Positions 1 through 7,770 of a DNA stretch of 45,894 nt are shown here, in pieces (the stretch's first letter is position 1; the number at the start of each line of letters is the position of its first letter). Origin of the DNA: Burkholderiaceae bacterium (lineage in GTDB: Bacteria > Pseudomonadota > Gammaproteobacteria > Burkholderiales > Burkholderiaceae_E); contig JAMLIN010000035.1 in the NCBI GenBank assembly GCA_023954135.1, positions 1-45,894 on the forward strand. Direction: 5' to 3'. Below the pieces are notes generated by a model. It was not told where the DNA came from. It ran no database searches and saw only the letters and a program-made list of their open reading frames with translations. Position numbers and translations under genes: made by a program.

Positions 1-1
1 T

Positions 2-145
2 GCGGTGACCCGCTGGGCCGGCGAACGGATGGACTACGCGATGGCGGTCGAGGGGCTGCTGATGCAGCAGGAACGAGGGGAAACGGGAAGCAGTGGGCTG
101 GGCGTTTCCGCAGAAACTCTACGGTTGAAGGCGAATCCGTATTAG
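2..145 (+). CDS. C-terminal end of an unidentified protein (partial)
   Basis: An open frame enters from the left edge and ends at the TAG at 143-145, giving 47 residues. The composition is protein-like (charged helix with Arg, Glu, Met and Gln, then a Ser/Gly-rich tail ending in ANPY), and it overlaps the stop codon of the convergent dehydrogenase by three bases, as neighbouring real genes often do. The family cannot be recognised from this fragment. The start and most of the gene lie outside the window. Confidence 0.5.
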   Translation, partial: AVTRWAGERMDYAMAVEGLLMQQERGETGSSGLGVSAETLRLKANPY

Positions 146-1074
146 ACGGGCGTGACCGCGCCACTCCCCGAGAAGTGCCCTTCCATGTTGGCGTGGAAGA
201 TCTCGTACTGCTTCGCGACGGCTTCGGGCGACCAGCCCGCCATGTGGGGCGTCAGGATGACGTTGTCCAGGTCCAGCAGCTCGCGTGGCGGCTCGGGCTC
301 GCTTTCGTAGACATCGAGCCCGGCTCCCGCAATCGTTCCGGCGGCGAGGGCGGCGGCCAGCGCCTGTGTGTCGACGATGCTGCCCCGGCCGATGTTGACC
401 AGGAAGCCCTCGGGCCCGAGGGCCTCCAGCACGGTGGCGTTCACCAGATGATGGGTCGCGGCGCCGCCCGGTGCGGCGCAGACGAGCACGTCGCACCAGT
501 CGGCCAGTGCGGCGAGGCTGTCGAAATACTCGTGCGGTGATCCCGGCTTGGGACGGCGGTTGTGGTAGCCGATCGGCATCCGGAAGACGGCGGCCCGGTC
601 CGCGAGCTTCTCGCCGATCGCGCCCATCCCAAGGATGCCGAGCCGCCCGCCGGAGACATGGAGCGGTAGCGCGATCTCGGTACGCCAGACGCCATCGCGG
701 CAGAGCCGGTCGAGCTTGCGGAAGTTGCGCAGGCAGGCGATGACGAGCCCCATCGCATGGTCCGCGACGCATTCGTCGTTGGCGCCGCGACCGATCGCGA
801 CGACGATCCCGCGAGCCTTCGCCGCGGCCACATCGATCCCTTCATGGCCGACCCCCAGGCAGCAGACGAGCTCCAGCGCCGGCATGGACGCGATCTCGGC
901 CGCCGTCAGCCCGACCGTGCCGATCGTCAGCACGGCGCGGAACCGGTCCCCCTGCCCGTTGATGGCCGCTTGCCGTTCTTCGGGGGTGGGCGCGAAGGTG
1001 AGGTCGTAGCGCTGAGAAAGGACTGCCAAGGCAGGAGCCCCGAGGGGGCAGAGAACGAGGAGAGGGATTTTCAT
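142..1074 (-). CDS. D-isomer-specific 2-hydroxyacid dehydrogenase
   Basis: This 310-residue protein belongs to the NAD(P)-dependent D-2-hydroxyacid dehydrogenase family, which interconverts 2-keto acids such as glyoxylate or hydroxypyruvate and D-2-hydroxy acids in the cytoplasm. The Rossmann motif GMGAIG lies at residues 149-154. The catalytic residues are visible: Arg230 in NIGRGSIVD, a Glu at 257-259 in VYESEP, and His277 in TPHMAG. Length is normal for the family (310-330). The precise substrate cannot be read from sequence; hydroxypyruvate/glyoxylate reductase or 2-ketogluconate reductase are the closest guesses. It converges on the partial gene at the left edge and is divided from the next gene by about 30 bp. 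Confidence 0.88.
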   Translation of the reverse strand: MKIPLLVLCPLGAPALAVLSQRYDLTFAPTPEERQAAINGQGDRFRAVLTIGTVGLTAAEIASMPALELVCCLGVGHEGIDVAAAKARGIVVAIGRGANDECVADHAMGLVIACLRNFRKLDRLCRDGVWRTEIALPLHVSGGRLGILGMGAIGEKLADRAAVFRMPIGYHNRRPKPGSPHEYFDSLAALADWCDVLVCAAPGGAATHHLVNATVLEALGPEGFLVNIGRGSIVDTQALAAALAAGTIAGAGLDVYESEPEPPRELLDLDNVILTPHMAGWSPEAVAKQYEIFHANMEGHFSGSGAVTPV

Positions 1075-1105
1075 TTCGGATGGATGGACGAGACGCTGAT
1101 GTCGC

Positions 1106-1381
1106 CTATGCTACGACGGCCTGCCGCGCCCGCCAGAGATCGTAGGCACACTGCTGCGCGAGCCAGACCTCGGCGGCACCACCGCGATCTCGACCCAGCC
1201 AGCGCTCGATTCGCACGGCCATCTCCAGCGAGATCCCGGCGTGGCCGTGGAGTACGCGCGAGAGCGAGACACGGCTGACGCCGAGTTGCGCCGCCGCCTC
1301 GGTCACCGTCAGGCCGAGCGCCGGCAGCACGTCTTCGCGCAACGTCTCGCCGGGGTAAGGAGGCTTGTGCATTTTCAGCAT
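1106..1381 (-). CDS. HigA-family (XRE) addiction-module antitoxin, apparently without toxin
   Basis: A 91-residue helix-turn-helix protein. The N-terminal pattern [19 protein letters not shown] followed by an HTH ([21 protein letters not shown]) and the ending [14 protein letters not shown] is characteristic of HigA antitoxins, which bind a HigB RNase and repress their own operon. A HigB gene normally lies directly upstream. Here the upstream neighbour, 25 bp away on the same strand, is an unrelated 314-residue protein, so this is either an orphan antitoxin or part of a hybrid module with that gene. The start ATG at 1381 is chosen over the ATG three codons later. Confidence 0.85.
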   Translation of the reverse strand: MLKMHKPPYPGETLREDVLPALGLTVTEAAAQLGVSRVSLSRVLHGHAGISLEMAVRIERWLGRDRGGAAEVWLAQQCAYDLWRARQAVVA

Positions 1382-1406
1382 GATGATTCTCGGGTGGTTT
1401 CAGGCC

Positions 1407-2351
1407 CTATCTCCCGGCCGCCCGAAACGCCTTCCGGAACGCGCGACCGGGTCTCTCGCGAAACTGTTTCTTCACCACGACCTTGCCGTTGAACTCGCGT
1501 TCCAGGAACGGGCCTGCGGCTTCCTCGTCTTCGATCTGTCGCATCGCCCGGCGTACATCGGCGGGGCTGACTCCGCCGAGGGTCTCGAAGAGGGCATCGA
1601 AGCCCGGGCGGTCGAGCTCCTCGAAGAGGTCGTCCCCGGAAACGAGTTCAGCGGTACCCGAATCGATCTCGTCGACCTGCGCCTTGAGATCGGCTGCGAA
1701 CTCCGCCTGCTCCTGCGGGCCTCCATGGAAGGAAAGCTCTTCGAGGACGGCCTGGATGACCTGGCCCAGCAGGATTTCGGAGCATCGACCGGTTGCGACT
1801 ATGTCCCCGTATCCCTTTGCATCGAGGTCGTCTTCCGTGAGGGTGACCTCCTCGTTCAAACGCAGGGGAAGGGCAAGCAGCTCGCGCACCGGAGTCAGCG
1901 AAAGCGCCCACTTGATGCGGTCTCCGGCCTTCACGCCGTGCGCGGGTGCGTCCATCGCCAGGACGGGGCCGATTCCATGGAGGTCCAGCCGATTGACCGA
2001 CTGGTAGGTATTCGAGCTCGTGTCGAGCTTCCAGGACCAGTACAGCTCCAGGTACTCGACACCGGCGGTTTCGACGGGGTCACTGCCCAGGCTCAGAGCC
2101 AGAGGTCCCTTGCGCGCCTCGTCGCAAAGCTCTGCCGCCCAGCTCCGACGGAAAACATCCTTCAGTACCGGACATGCATCGAGCAGCTTGAAGAGGTCGT
2201 CCAGTCGTAGATCCGGATGGAGCGCAACGGGTTCGAAGAGGAACGCCATTGCCTGCGTGGCGAGGTCCCTCGCCGCCGGGGCGTCGGAATCCGCACGGTG
2301 AAAGTCGCGCCAGATGAGGGATGGCCCTGGGCCGAAGGTCAGGTTGTTCAT
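1407..2351 (-). CDS. Hypothetical protein upstream of higA
   Basis: A 314-residue acidic cytoplasmic protein with no signal peptide or membrane segment. I do not recognise the family. The N-terminal half contains a WRDF-HRADSDAP stretch and Trp-rich strands (LELYWSWKLD). The C-terminal third is helical and very acidic (VDEIDSGTAELVSGDDLFEELD), then turns strongly basic at the very end (KKQFRERPGRAFRKAFRAAGR), which could contact nucleic acid. It is probably co-transcribed with the HigA-like gene 25 bp downstream, so a toxin or partner role is possible but purely inferred. Codon use is that of a real high-GC gene. Confidence 0.7.
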   Translation of the reverse strand: MNNLTFGPGPSLIWRDFHRADSDAPAARDLATQAMAFLFEPVALHPDLRLDDLFKLLDACPVLKDVFRRSWAAELCDEARKGPLALSLGSDPVETAGVEYLELYWSWKLDTSSNTYQSVNRLDLHGIGPVLAMDAPAHGVKAGDRIKWALSLTPVRELLALPLRLNEEVTLTEDDLDAKGYGDIVATGRCSEILLGQVIQAVLEELSFHGGPQEQAEFAADLKAQVDEIDSGTAELVSGDDLFEELDRPGFDALFETLGGVSPADVRRAMRQIEDEEAAGPFLEREFNGKVVVKKQFRERPGRAFRKAFRAAGR

Positions 2352-2601
2352 GCTCGAGTCTGGTGAGGGTCGTTGCCGAAGCAGCAGGAGTCCGTGAAGG
2401 AAAGGCTGAGCATAGATTGCCAGCGGGCTGGACTTCGGACCATCGGTTGGTTGGCTTATGACGGGATGCGGTCGGGCGGGATGGCGTCGGACCTCTCGGA
2501 CGAGCCATCGGCCATTGTTGAATCATCCCGTTCGGGGCGTCAGTTCCGAAAGGTCAGCTGCTTGATGTGATGATTGTTTCTTGAGTGATCCCGGAGGCCG
2601 C

Positions 2602-2871
2602 ATGTCCGAACGCATCAATGCACGTCTGTCCCGGCCCCTCGCCGAGTTCGTGGAGCGAATGGTCGGGGAAGCCGGCCTGTATGAAACGCCCAGCGAATAC
2701 GTGCGTGACCTGATCCGCCGCGACATGGAACGGCGTGAGGGTCAGTTGGTGCAGGACGCGATCCTCGCCGGCTACCGCGATCTGGCCACAGGTCGCAGCT
2801 TTGCATCGAGCGGAGATTTCAAGGCCGACATGGCCACTCTCGAACGCAAGGAAGCTGATGGCTGGCGATGA
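2602..2871 (+). CDS. ParD-like ribbon-helix-helix antitoxin
   Basis: An 89-residue protein starting MSERINARLSRPLAEFVE, with the ParD/CopG pattern of an N-terminal DNA-binding beta strand and helices (YETPSEYVRDLIRRDMERRE) followed by a toxin-binding tail. ParD neutralises ParE gyrase poisons and represses the operon. The ATG at 2602 is preferred because GGAGG at 2593-2597 lies four bases before it; an upstream TTG at 2581 is in frame but lacks such a site. The usual ParE gene is missing: an ATG overlapping the stop (2858) opens a frame that runs at once into the tRNA-Val fragment at 2881 and does not resemble ParE. The antitoxin therefore seems to have been separated from its toxin at a recombination junction. 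Confidence 0.82.
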   Translation: MSERINARLSRPLAEFVERMVGEAGLYETPSEYVRDLIRRDMERREGQLVQDAILAGYRDLATGRSFASSGDFKADMATLERKEADGWR

Positions 2872-2880
2872 CAACCCGCC

Positions 2881-2910
2881 GAACCTGCGACCCCTGCCGT
2901 GTGAAGGCAG
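2881..2910 (-). repeat. tRNA-Val fragment, candidate attachment-site remnant
   Basis: Thirty bases match the intact tRNA-Val gene at 4951-4980 with one mismatch (C for T at 2888), in the same orientation. The block covers the whole anticodon stem-loop, the variable region and the start of the T arm. Identity stops sharply on both sides. Such a repeat is what site-specific integration into a tRNA leaves behind. Confidence 0.7.
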
Positions 2911-2919
2911 GGATCACGA

Positions 2920-3801
2920 TCAGATCCTGTCGACGAGCTCCCGCAAGCTGTCCTGGGAGCGGCGGAATGCCTCCAGCGTGGTGCCATGCGGCGCCAGTAC
3001 GCCGTTGAGTGCGATGATGTGGGCATCGGGCAGGTAGTCGACGATGCAGGCAAGTCCGGCGCTGGCTGCCATCTTCATTTCGTCTTTACGACCCGGATAG
3101 CAGACATCCAGGGTTTCGCGCCATTCAGTCAGCCAGTTCTCGCTCGCCATCGGGTCCTGTTCGCGAGCCAGCCACCACAGCGCAACCGCACGGCCTACGT
3201 CCTTGGTAAAACGTGGCGGGTTGCCTGGCAGGCCTGAGATCGGGGTTCGATCCGGATCCGCGTGCTCCAGGAGGTGTGCCAGTGCCATGAGGGCCGGACG
3301 CGCGATGCGCACGCCGAACTCCGTTTCCTCGGCATCGTGGACGGCGACGCGCATGTGGCGGAAGCTCGGCAGACCGAAGTCACCCAGGCTCGTCACGAAG
3401 CGACGCCAGTGCCTTCGGGTCGCCTGACTGGCGGGCGGATCGGCCAGCAGTTCGACGAACCAGCCTTCCTCTTCGCCGGGTGGCGCAAGGCGCAGGGCGG
3501 GCAGGCGATCATCCGGAGTTTCGGCGGTACCAGGCTGGATACCGTTCGGGTACTGCGGTTGCCAGCCGTCATCCAGTAGCTCCCGGCCCAGTGTTTCCGC
3601 CGTGGCGACGGCATCGACAGCGGGACGCAGGAGCAGGTCGATATCCTTGGTCGCCACCGAGTGTGTGCCGGAGATCCCGCGGAAGGCCCAGGCGGTGGCG
3701 ATACTGCCGATCACCACGACGTTCGCGCGCAGGTGTGCCGGAACACGTTCGGCGACGCGTTGCAACAACTCCCTGGCATCGAGTGCCTGATGGCGGATCA
3801 T
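2920..3801 (-). CDS. Nucleotidyltransferase, AbiEii-like toxin candidate
   Basis: A 293-residue protein starting MIRHQALDARELLQRVAE. Near residues 25-50 it shows the nucleotidyltransferase signature: VIGSIATAW followed about 19 residues later by TKDIDLLLRP, i.e. GS plus the metal-binding DxD. This arrangement is found in the AbiEii/MenT group, whose toxins transfer nucleotides to cellular targets such as tRNA. The start codon overlaps the stop of the upstream gene (ATGA, 3798-3801), so the two are translationally coupled, as in abiEi-abiEii operons; the upstream in-frame extension of 29 residues is rejected for that reason. It could also be a stand-alone nucleotidyltransferase of unknown target. 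It lies inside the segment bounded by the tRNA-Val direct repeats. Confidence 0.72.
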   Translation of the reverse strand: MIRHQALDARELLQRVAERVPAHLRANVVVIGSIATAWAFRGISGTHSVATKDIDLLLRPAVDAVATAETLGRELLDDGWQPQYPNGIQPGTAETPDDRLPALRLAPPGEEEGWFVELLADPPASQATRRHWRRFVTSLGDFGLPSFRHMRVAVHDAEETEFGVRIARPALMALAHLLEHADPDRTPISGLPGNPPRFTKDVGRAVALWWLAREQDPMASENWLTEWRETLDVCYPGRKDEMKMAASAGLACIVDYLPDAHIIALNGVLAPHGTTLEAFRRSQDSLRELVDRI

Positions 3802-4784
3802 CGGCGTACTGCTCTGGCGTATTGAATGGCCTGCTCGCGCAGGCGCATGTCGAGCAGAGACAGGAACACATCGCATGCGTGTGCGCAACGGATGCGACCG
3901 ACCCGGGGTTCCCGATCGAATCGCGTCTGCGCCCGGACCAGGGTAACGACAACGGGCGCGGATGCCAGCATGTTGGGTTCGGGCTCCAGGCCGTCATCCA
4001 GCATCCGGATCACGTCGGCATCGAATTCCCGATCGCTGCGGGGTATGTGCGCGACGAGGTCGAGACGCGGCATGCCGATCAGGTCCAGTTCCGGAACATC
4101 CTCTTGTGCGACTGGCGAGCCGGAGAGTGAGAAGGGTTTCCAGCTCTTCGGTCCATTGGCGCCGAGCAGCGGCTCGGCGCGTACCAGAAGCTCGGCCGGC
4201 GGCTTGATCCTCGCGCCTCGCTCGAACCGGAAGCGCAGGGTCTGGGGTGTCGCGCCCAGGCGGCCGAGTTGTTCCTGGGTCAACGTCTGGGGATCGATTC
4301 TCGGCTGGCGCAAGTTACGGATGAGGCCGGCGTCACGCAGGGCGGCGAGCGCCCCGCGAATCGGCGTTGCTGAGGCGCCGAGTGCCTTCATCAGTCCGAT
4401 CTGGGTGTCACCGGTTCGGGTCATGATGCTCGCGTCGGAGCCCTTGTCCTCGAGACTTGCGCCTAGTAGCAGCCGCAGGACTTCGAACCGGTAGTTGGGC
4501 TTGTCCAGGGGTAGCCGGACGCTTTCGCCGAGCTTCTCGGCGAGCGTTTCCGATTCCTTTATTTCCAAAGCCATCCGCGGACGGATCTCGGGGGCGAGGG
4601 CGGGCAACAGGCTGTCCCACTCCTTGCGGACGGTCGTGCCGGCGATGACCGCGTCGGTCACCAGCATTCGCCCTTCGGCCTGATCGTCGGCCGAGAGCTC
4701 CGCCGCCAGGGACAGGATCTCTGCCCTCAGATCGCGGGTATTGCGCAGCTTTCGCAGAACCCTGGTGTGGATCGGATCGGTCAA
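3798..4784 (-). CDS. AbiEi-like winged-helix antitoxin/regulator
   Basis: A 328-residue protein. Residues about 120-160 (TRTGDTQIGLMKALGASATPIRGALAALRDAGLIRNL) read as a winged helix-turn-helix, and the C-terminal half is a mixed domain ending in a helix (CDVFLSLLDMRLREQAIQYA). It is the first gene of a two-gene operon with a nucleotidyltransferase, which fits an AbiEi-type antitoxin that represses its own promoter. The start is a TTG at 4784-4782 with GAAGGG a few bases upstream; no ATG occurs before residue 40. Three phased TGCAGAAT repeats lie directly upstream and probably form its operator. The family assignment rests on context plus the winged helix, not on clear sequence identity. Confidence 0.62.
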   Translation of the reverse strand: MTDPIHTRVLRKLRNTRDLRAEILSLAAELSADDQAEGRMLVTDAVIAGTTVRKEWDSLLPALAPEIRPRMALEIKESETLAEKLGESVRLPLDKPNYRFEVLRLLLGASLEDKGSDASIMTRTGDTQIGLMKALGASATPIRGALAALRDAGLIRNLRQPRIDPQTLTQEQLGRLGATPQTLRFRFERGARIKPPAELLVRAEPLLGANGPKSWKPFSLSGSPVAQEDVPELDLIGMPRLDLVAHIPRSDREFDADVIRMLDDGLEPEPNMLASAPVVVTLVRAQTRFDREPRVGRIRCAHACDVFLSLLDMRLREQAIQYARAVRR

Positions 4785-4813
4785 CGTCGGCCCTTCGGGA
4801 TGACTGTTAGCTT

Positions 4814-4860
4814 ATTCTGCATGCATTTATTAATTCTGCAAGTGAAATTGCATTCTGCAA
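4814..4860 (-). promoter_or_regulatory. Three 19-bp-phased TGCAGAAT repeats at the AbiE-like promoter
   Basis: On the minus strand TGCAGAAT occurs at 4859-4852, 4840-4833 and 4821-4814, exactly 19 bp apart; the first two are identical over nine bases (TTGCAGAAT). TTGCAG of the second copy could serve as a -35 with AGAATA 17 bp further on as -10. The array lies 30-75 bp before the TTG start of the operon and would suit autoregulation by the first gene product. Confidence 0.6.
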
Positions 4861-4930
4861 GAATATCCGATCTGGATCGCGCATGGCTTACCACACCAGG
4901 CAGTCAAACGGTCGAAAGAAAGGGATTTTC

Positions 4931-5005
4931 TGGTGGGCGGCACAGGGTTCGAACCTGTGACCCCTGCCGTGTGAAGGCAGTGCTCTACCACTGAGCTAGC
5001 CGCCC
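4931..5005 (-). tRNA. tRNA-Val (anticodon CAC)
   Basis: A complete 75-base cloverleaf including an encoded CCA. The acceptor stem is GGGCGGC/GCCGCCC, the D arm GCTC-AGTGGTA-GAGC, the anticodon stem CTGCC/GGCAG with loop TTCACAC (anticodon CAC at 4973-4971), and the T arm ACAGG-TTCGAAC-CCTGT. It would read GTG valine codons. It is divergent from gltX, and part of it is duplicated at 2881-2910. Confidence 0.97.
4951..4980 (-). repeat. tRNA-Val internal copy of the att-like direct repeat
   Basis: This is the intact-tRNA partner of the repeat at 2881-2910 (29 of 30 bases identical, spacing 2070 bp). Together the copies bound the AbiE-like operon. Confidence 0.7.
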
Positions 5006-5117
5006 GCTGGGATGCGGATGCATCGCCCCCGGCTGGGCCGTCGGCGAAGCCCTGCATTGTGCCACAAAGCCCGGGGCCGGGGCGGTAGGGAGGGGCTGGC
5101 GGATTACAATCGCGGCC

Positions 5118-6629
5118 ATGACGAACCCGATTTCCGCGCCGCAGGGCGGCTCGCTTGCGGGGCGCCCGGTGCGCACCCGTTTCGCCCCCAGCCCGACCGG
5201 CTTCCTGCACATCGGCGGGGCCCGCACGGCGCTCTACGCCTGGGCCTATGCCCGCCACCACCAGGGCACTTTCGTGCTGCGCATCGAGGATACCGACCTG
5301 CAGCGCTCGACGCCCGAGGCGGTGCAGGCGATCCTGGACGGCATGGCCTGGCTCGGGCTCGACCCGGACGAGGGGCCCTTCTACCAGACGAAGCGCTTCG
5401 ATCGCTATCGCGAGGTGATCGACCGGATGCTCGCCGACGGCACTGCCTACCACTGCTGGGCGAGCCCGGCCGAGCTCGATGCCTTGCGCGCCGAGCAGCG
5501 GGCGGCGGGCGCGAAGCCCCGCTACGACGGCCGCTGGCGGCCGGAGAATGCGGCCGGGCGCGAGAAGCCCGCGGGCGTGGCGCCGGTGGTGCGCTTTCGC
5601 AATCCGGACGATGGCGTCGTCGAGTGGGACGACATGGTCAAGGGCCCGATCCGCATCGCCAATGCGGAGCTCGACGACCTGGTGATCGCGCGCGCCGACG
5701 GCAGCCCCACCTACAACTTCTGCGTGGTGGTCGACGACTGGGACATGGGCATCACCCATGTGATCCGGGGTGACGACCACGTGAACAACACGCCGCGCCA
5801 GATCAACATCCTGCGCGCGCTCGGCGCGCAGATCCCGGTCTACGGCCATGTGCCGATGATCCATGGCGACGACGGCCAGAAGCTCTCGAAGCGCCACGGC
5901 GCGGTCTCGGTGATGCAGTACGATGCCGACGGTTTCCTGCCCGATGCGGTGGTCAACTATCTCGCGCGCCTGGGCTGGAGCCACGGCGACGACGAGCTCT
6001 TCGATCGGGATGCCTTCGTCGCCTGGTTCGACGGCAGTCACCTCTCGGCGTCGCCCTCGCAGTTCGACACCAAGAAGCTGCGCTGGCTCAACAACCAGTA
6101 CCTGCGCCAGCTCCCCGACGACGAGCTCGCGGCCCGGGCGCTGCCGCGGATCGGGCGACGGCTCGCCGACACCGGAACTCTGGTGGACGACGATCCCGTG
6201 GACGAGAATCGCGCCCGCGCGGCCCTCGAGGCGGCCGGCGTTTCCCTGCCGGCGGTCTGCGGCCTGCTCAAGGAACGCGCGGAGACGCTCGAGGAGCTTG
6301 CCGATCTCGCGATGATGTTCGTCACCGAGCCGGCGGTCGATGCGGCGGAGCTCGCCGCGAAGATGAAGCCGGGCTCGCGCGAGGCGCTGCTCGCCTTCGC
6401 CGAGCGGGTCGGCGCCGCCGGTCACTCCGCCGAGGCGAATGCGGCGCTGATCAAGGCGGTCTGCGAGGAGGCCGGTATCAAGATGCCCGCCTTCGGCATG
6501 CCGATCCGGCTGCTCGTCTTCGGCCGGGCGCAGACGCCCGCCGTGGATGCGGTGCTGGCCCTGCTGCCGCCGGAGCGGATCGCGGCCCGGATACGCCAGG
6601 GGCTCGATCGTCTGTCATCGGACGCCTGA
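5118..6629 (+). CDS. gltX: Glutamyl-tRNA synthetase
   Basis: A 503-residue class I aminoacyl-tRNA synthetase that charges tRNA-Glu with glutamate in the cytoplasm. The N-terminal ATP-binding motif is [14 protein letters not shown] (HIGH class), and the KMSKS loop is KLSKRHG near residue 258. The C-terminal part is the helical anticodon-binding domain. Length fits the bacterial discriminating form. The ATG at 5118 gives the normal N-terminal length before the HIGH region. It stands alone, divergent from tRNA-Val. Confidence 0.97.
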   Translation: MTNPISAPQGGSLAGRPVRTRFAPSPTGFLHIGGARTALYAWAYARHHQGTFVLRIEDTDLQRSTPEAVQAILDGMAWLGLDPDEGPFYQTKRFDRYREVIDRMLADGTAYHCWASPAELDALRAEQRAAGAKPRYDGRWRPENAAGREKPAGVAPVVRFRNPDDGVVEWDDMVKGPIRIANAELDDLVIARADGSPTYNFCVVVDDWDMGITHVIRGDDHVNNTPRQINILRALGAQIPVYGHVPMIHGDDGQKLSKRHGAVSVMQYDADGFLPDAVVNYLARLGWSHGDDELFDRDAFVAWFDGSHLSASPSQFDTKKLRWLNNQYLRQLPDDELAARALPRIGRRLADTGTLVDDDPVDENRARAALEAAGVSLPAVCGLLKERAETLEELADLAMMFVTEPAVDAAELAAKMKPGSREALLAFAERVGAAGHSAEANAALIKAVCEEAGIKMPAFGMPIRLLVFGRAQTPAVDAVLALLPPERIAARIRQGLDRLSSDA

Positions 6630-6699
6630 CCCGCAAACCCTGGGCGCGGCCGGGCGGGGTGCGGTGCGCGGGAATCGTGGAGGCTCGCGCCGAGACCGT

Positions 6700-6713
6700 A
6701 TGATCTGAGTCAA
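6700..6713 (+). promoter_or_regulatory. FNR/ANR-type binding site upstream of ubiUVT
   Basis: ATGATCTGAGTCAA matches the FNR consensus TTGAT-N4-ATCAA at 8 of 10 defined positions. Its centre is about 60 bp before the ubiU start. FNR/ANR control would fit the anaerobic role of the operon. No convincing -10 box was identified. A 7-bp hairpin (AGCTCCC/GGGAGCT) follows at about 6738-6761. Confidence 0.5.
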
Positions 6714-6766
6714 GGCACCGCCCCGGCACCGGTGCCAAGCTCCCGCTGTTCGATGGGAGCTTCCGG

Positions 6767-7768
6767 ATGGGGATGGAACTCGTATGCCCTGCGGGCAGCC
6801 TGACGGCGGTGAAGGTCGCGATCGACGCTGGCGCCGATGCGATCTACGTGGGGCTGCGCGACGATACCAACGCGCGCCGCTTCGCCGGCCTCAATCTCGA
6901 TGCGCGGGAGCTCGAGCAGGCGGTGACGCTGGCGCATGCCCGCCGGCGCCGGCTGTTCCTCGCCGTCAACACCTATGTCCGCGCCGGTGCGGGCGATCGC
7001 TGGGAACGAGCGGTCGAGCTTGCGGCCCGGCTCGGCGTCGATGCGCTGATCGTCGCCGACATCGGCCTGCTCGCGCATGCGAGCCGGAATTTCCCTGAGC
7101 TGCCGCTGCACCTGTCGGTGCAGGGCTCGGCGACCAATCCACAGGCGCTCGCCTTCTATCACGAACGCTACGGCATCCGGCGGGCGGTTCTGCCCCGCGT
7201 GCTGTCGCTCGCCCAGGTGGCCCAGGTCGCGCAGGACAGCCCCGTGCCGGTGGAGGTCTTCGGCTTCGGCAGCCTGTGCATCATGGCCGAGGGGCGTTGC
7301 CACCTGTCGTCCTACCTGACCGGCGAGTCGCCCAATCTCGGCGGGGCCTGCTCGCCGGCGAGCGCGGTGCGCTGGGAACGCGATGGCGACGTGCTGAGCT
7401 CGCGCCTGAACGATGTGCTGATCGATCGCTTCGCGCCCGACGAGCATGCCGGCTATCCGACCCTGTGCAAGGGCCGCTTCATGGTCGAGGGGCGACGCCT
7501 GCATGCGATCGAGGAGCCGGCCAGCCTCAACACCATCGACCTGATCCCGAAGCTCGCGCAGATCGGGGTGGAGGCGGTCAAGATCGAGGGGCGCCAGCGC
7601 AGCCCCGCCTATGTGGAGAAGGTGACGCGCGTCTGGCGCGAGGCGCTCGATGCCTTCGCCGCCACCGGCGGCGACTTCGATGTGCGGCCGCACTGGAGCC
7701 GGACCCTGGCCGGCCTGTCCGAAGGCAGCCAGACGACGCTCGGCGCCTATCACCGGCCATGGCAGTGA
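6767..7768 (+). CDS. ubiU: UbiU, oxygen-independent ubiquinone hydroxylation protein
   Basis: A 333-residue U32-family protein closely resembling Escherichia coli UbiU (YhbU). The N-terminus MELVCPAGSLTAVK, the SLNTIDL and VKIEGRQRSPAYV blocks and the end TTLGAYHRPWQ are all diagnostic. Four cysteines in GSLCIMAEGRCHLSSY, GACSPAS and YPTLCKGRF would bind the 4Fe-4S cluster. UbiU works with UbiV and UbiT to hydroxylate the ubiquinone ring without O2, with prephenate as the oxygen donor in E. coli. The start may be the ATG at 6767 or the one at 6773, which matches E. coli better. It overlaps or abuts ubiV. Confidence 0.95.
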   Translation: MGMELVCPAGSLTAVKVAIDAGADAIYVGLRDDTNARRFAGLNLDARELEQAVTLAHARRRRLFLAVNTYVRAGAGDRWERAVELAARLGVDALIVADIGLLAHASRNFPELPLHLSVQGSATNPQALAFYHERYGIRRAVLPRVLSLAQVAQVAQDSPVPVEVFGFGSLCIMAEGRCHLSSYLTGESPNLGGACSPASAVRWERDGDVLSSRLNDVLIDRFAPDEHAGYPTLCKGRFMVEGRRLHAIEEPASLNTIDLIPKLAQIGVEAVKIEGRQRSPAYVEKVTRVWREALDAFAATGGDFDVRPHWSRTLAGLSEGSQTTLGAYHRPWQ

Positions 7769-7770
7769 CG

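Noticed and set aside
2373-2570. 65-codon frame between the unknown gene and parD
   Set aside because: No ribosome site, no family likeness and poor codon pattern.
4830-6425. Minus-strand frame running across tRNA-Val and gltX
   Set aside because: It would translate through a tRNA gene and antisense to gltX.
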